A stretch of DNA of 64,000 nucleotides from Nitrobacter sp. NHB1 (GTDB taxonomy: Bacteria > Pseudomonadota > Alphaproteobacteria > Rhizobiales > Xanthobacteraceae), in contig NZ_JBAMDA010000001.1 in NCBI RefSeq assembly GCF_036964665.1, forward strand, positions 620,001-684,000. The letters run 5' to 3'. The notes beneath the pieces were generated by a model that saw only the letters and a program-made list of their open reading frames with translations, made no database searches and was not told where the DNA came from. The first letter of the stretch is position 1, and every line of letters begins with the position of its first letter. Positions 63,182 through 64,000 of the stretch are shown here, piece by piece. The translations under genes were made by a program, and so were the position numbers.

Positions 63182-63736
63182 ATGAAGCCGCAGCAGCTCG
63201 CATCGCAGGATATCACGAAACTCATTGTCCGCGTGTCCATGAAGGACCGGACGGCATTCGACCTACTATATCGTGCGACAAGCGCGAAACTTTTCGGCGT
63301 GTGCCTGCGTGTCTTGTCCGACAAGAGCGATGCCGAAGAGGCATTACAGGAAATATTCGTCAAGATATGGATGAAAGCCGACCGTTTTGTCGTTTCCGAG
63401 CTAAGCCCTATCTCTTGGCTGGTGGCTGTCGCGCGCAACCATGCGATCGACCGCATTCGTGCCCGCGGCGAACGGACGGCCGGGATCGACCACGCGATCG
63501 ACATTGCTGACGAGCGGCCCGACCCTGAAGCGCAGGCCGTGACGGGCGGGGAGCACGACCGGCTCGTCTCCTGTCTCGGAGAACTTGAAGCCGATCGTGC
63601 GGCGGTGGTGCGCGGCGCTTATCTGAACGGCGACAGCTACGCCGAGCTTGCCGAGCGGTTCGCCGTGCCGCTCAATACGATGCGGACGTGGCTGCGTCGC
63701 AGCTTGATGAAGCTGAAGGAATGCCTGGAGCGATGA
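63182..63736 (+). CDS. ECF sigma factor
   Basis: 184 residues. Region 2 shows DRTAFDLLYRATSAKLFGVC and SDAEEALQEIFVKIW, with the -10 reader ISWLVAVARNHAIDRIRAR. Region 4 shows DRAAVVRGAYLNGDSYAELA, then the recognition helix VPLNTMRTWLRRSLMKLKECL. It resembles SigK/RskA-type ECF factors of proteobacteria. Its stop overlaps the anti-sigma start (ATGA at 63733-63736), which ties synthesis of the two. The signal is unknown. Confidence 0.95.
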   Translation: MKPQQLASQDITKLIVRVSMKDRTAFDLLYRATSAKLFGVCLRVLSDKSDAEEALQEIFVKIWMKADRFVVSELSPISWLVAVARNHAIDRIRARGERTAGIDHAIDIADERPDPEAQAVTGGEHDRLVSCLGELEADRAAVVRGAYLNGDSYAELAERFAVPLNTMRTWLRRSLMKLKECLER

Positions 63737-64000
63737 CACCGGGTGAAGACAGGAATCCAGACGACGAAGGCGACGACCATTTCGCCGCCGAGTATGTTTT
63801 GGGTGTTTTGCCGGCGCAGGAATTGCAGGCGGCGGCACGGCGCGTCACGACCGACCCGAGTTTCGCCCGATTGGTCGAAGCGTGGGAAGGACGCCTGTCG
63901 CCACTCAACGCAGGCTATGATGAGGTCCGGCCGCCCGCATCGCTGAAGACGGCGCTTGACGCGCGATTGTTCAACCATGGAAGGCCGGCGATGCAAAAGC
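63733..64000 (+). CDS. Anti-sigma factor, N-terminal part (cut by window end)
   Basis: The frame opens at ATG 63733, overlapping the sigma stop, and runs off the window: 89 residues seen. FAAEYVLGVLPAQELQAA, then FARLVEAWEGRLSPLN, then VRPPASLKTALDARLF. This matches the cytoplasmic sigma-binding part of RskA-type anti-sigma factors (YVLGxL, WExRLxPL). No HxxxCxxC zinc motif is seen. A membrane helix and a periplasmic anti-sigma-K domain should lie beyond the window. Confidence 0.85.
   Translation, partial: MTPGEDRNPDDEGDDHFAAEYVLGVLPAQELQAAARRVTTDPSFARLVEAWEGRLSPLNAGYDEVRPPASLKTALDARLFNHGRPAMQK

Noticed and set aside
1-64000. tRNA genes or CRISPR arrays
   Set aside because: I looked for T-loop-like GGTTCGA motifs in gaps and for regularly spaced repeats. 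The hits lie inside genes or dispersed repeats, and no regular spacing occurs.

Overview
The window is a GC-rich stretch of alphaproteobacterial chromosome. Gene content and protein sequences suggest the Bradyrhizobium / Nitrobacter / Rhodopseudomonas group. Pointers are the lptF-lptG-lptD-surA-pdxA-ksgA block, rpsF-rpsR-DUF2232-rplI, a suf operon with two cysteine desulfurases, phasin and ClpS/ClpA neighbours, and many small palindromic intergenic repeats of the Bradyrhizobiaceae type. The genus cannot be fixed from sequence reading alone. No tRNA, rRNA or CRISPR array was seen.

Layout. 1-820: the tail of an IS110-family transposase cut by the window edge, then non-coding DNA. 821-10547: small conserved proteins, panC, a VWA protein, a J-domain membrane protein, a D,D-carboxypeptidase with a SPOR domain, a phasin, a Tad-like VWA protein and clpS. 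10783-16024: clpA, then rplI, a DUF2232 membrane protein, rpsR and rpsF on the minus strand. 16410-23215: fatty-acid and envelope block fabD-fabG-acpP-fabF-mltG-yicC-gmk. 23325-33419: on the minus strand, the outer-membrane LPS export and biogenesis run lptF-lptG-lptD-surA-pdxA-ksgA, followed by an alcohol dehydrogenase and a membrane-anchored unknown. 33792-36450: pepA-holC and a lipoprotein. 36701-47753: ABC-F ATPase, a small possibly NepR-like protein, an M23 peptidase, a peroxiredoxin, a giant AsmA/DUF3971 protein, tyrS and anmK. 47751-50199: an IS630-type element with an IS110/IS1111-type element nested inside it. 50215-58242: alpha/beta hydrolase and the Fe-S assembly operon iscS-sufB-sufC-sufD-sufS-sufT-sufA. 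58335-64000: diguanylate cyclase, RhlE-like helicase, FAD monooxygenase, and an ECF sigma factor with its anti-sigma factor cut by the window end.

Most of the window is core housekeeping. The most interesting accessory signal is the nested insertion at 47751-50199. The IS110/IS1111 element has a perfect 14-bp inverted repeat at its ends. The non-coding DNA beyond its transposase stop holds two 8-nt segments on either side of a small stem-loop. One equals the sequence flanking one side of the insertion and the other is the reverse complement of the sequence flanking the other side. This is the pattern expected of a target-guiding (bridge/seeker) RNA that chose this site. At least four families of short palindromic repeats occupy intergenic space, sometimes inside operons or touching stop codons.
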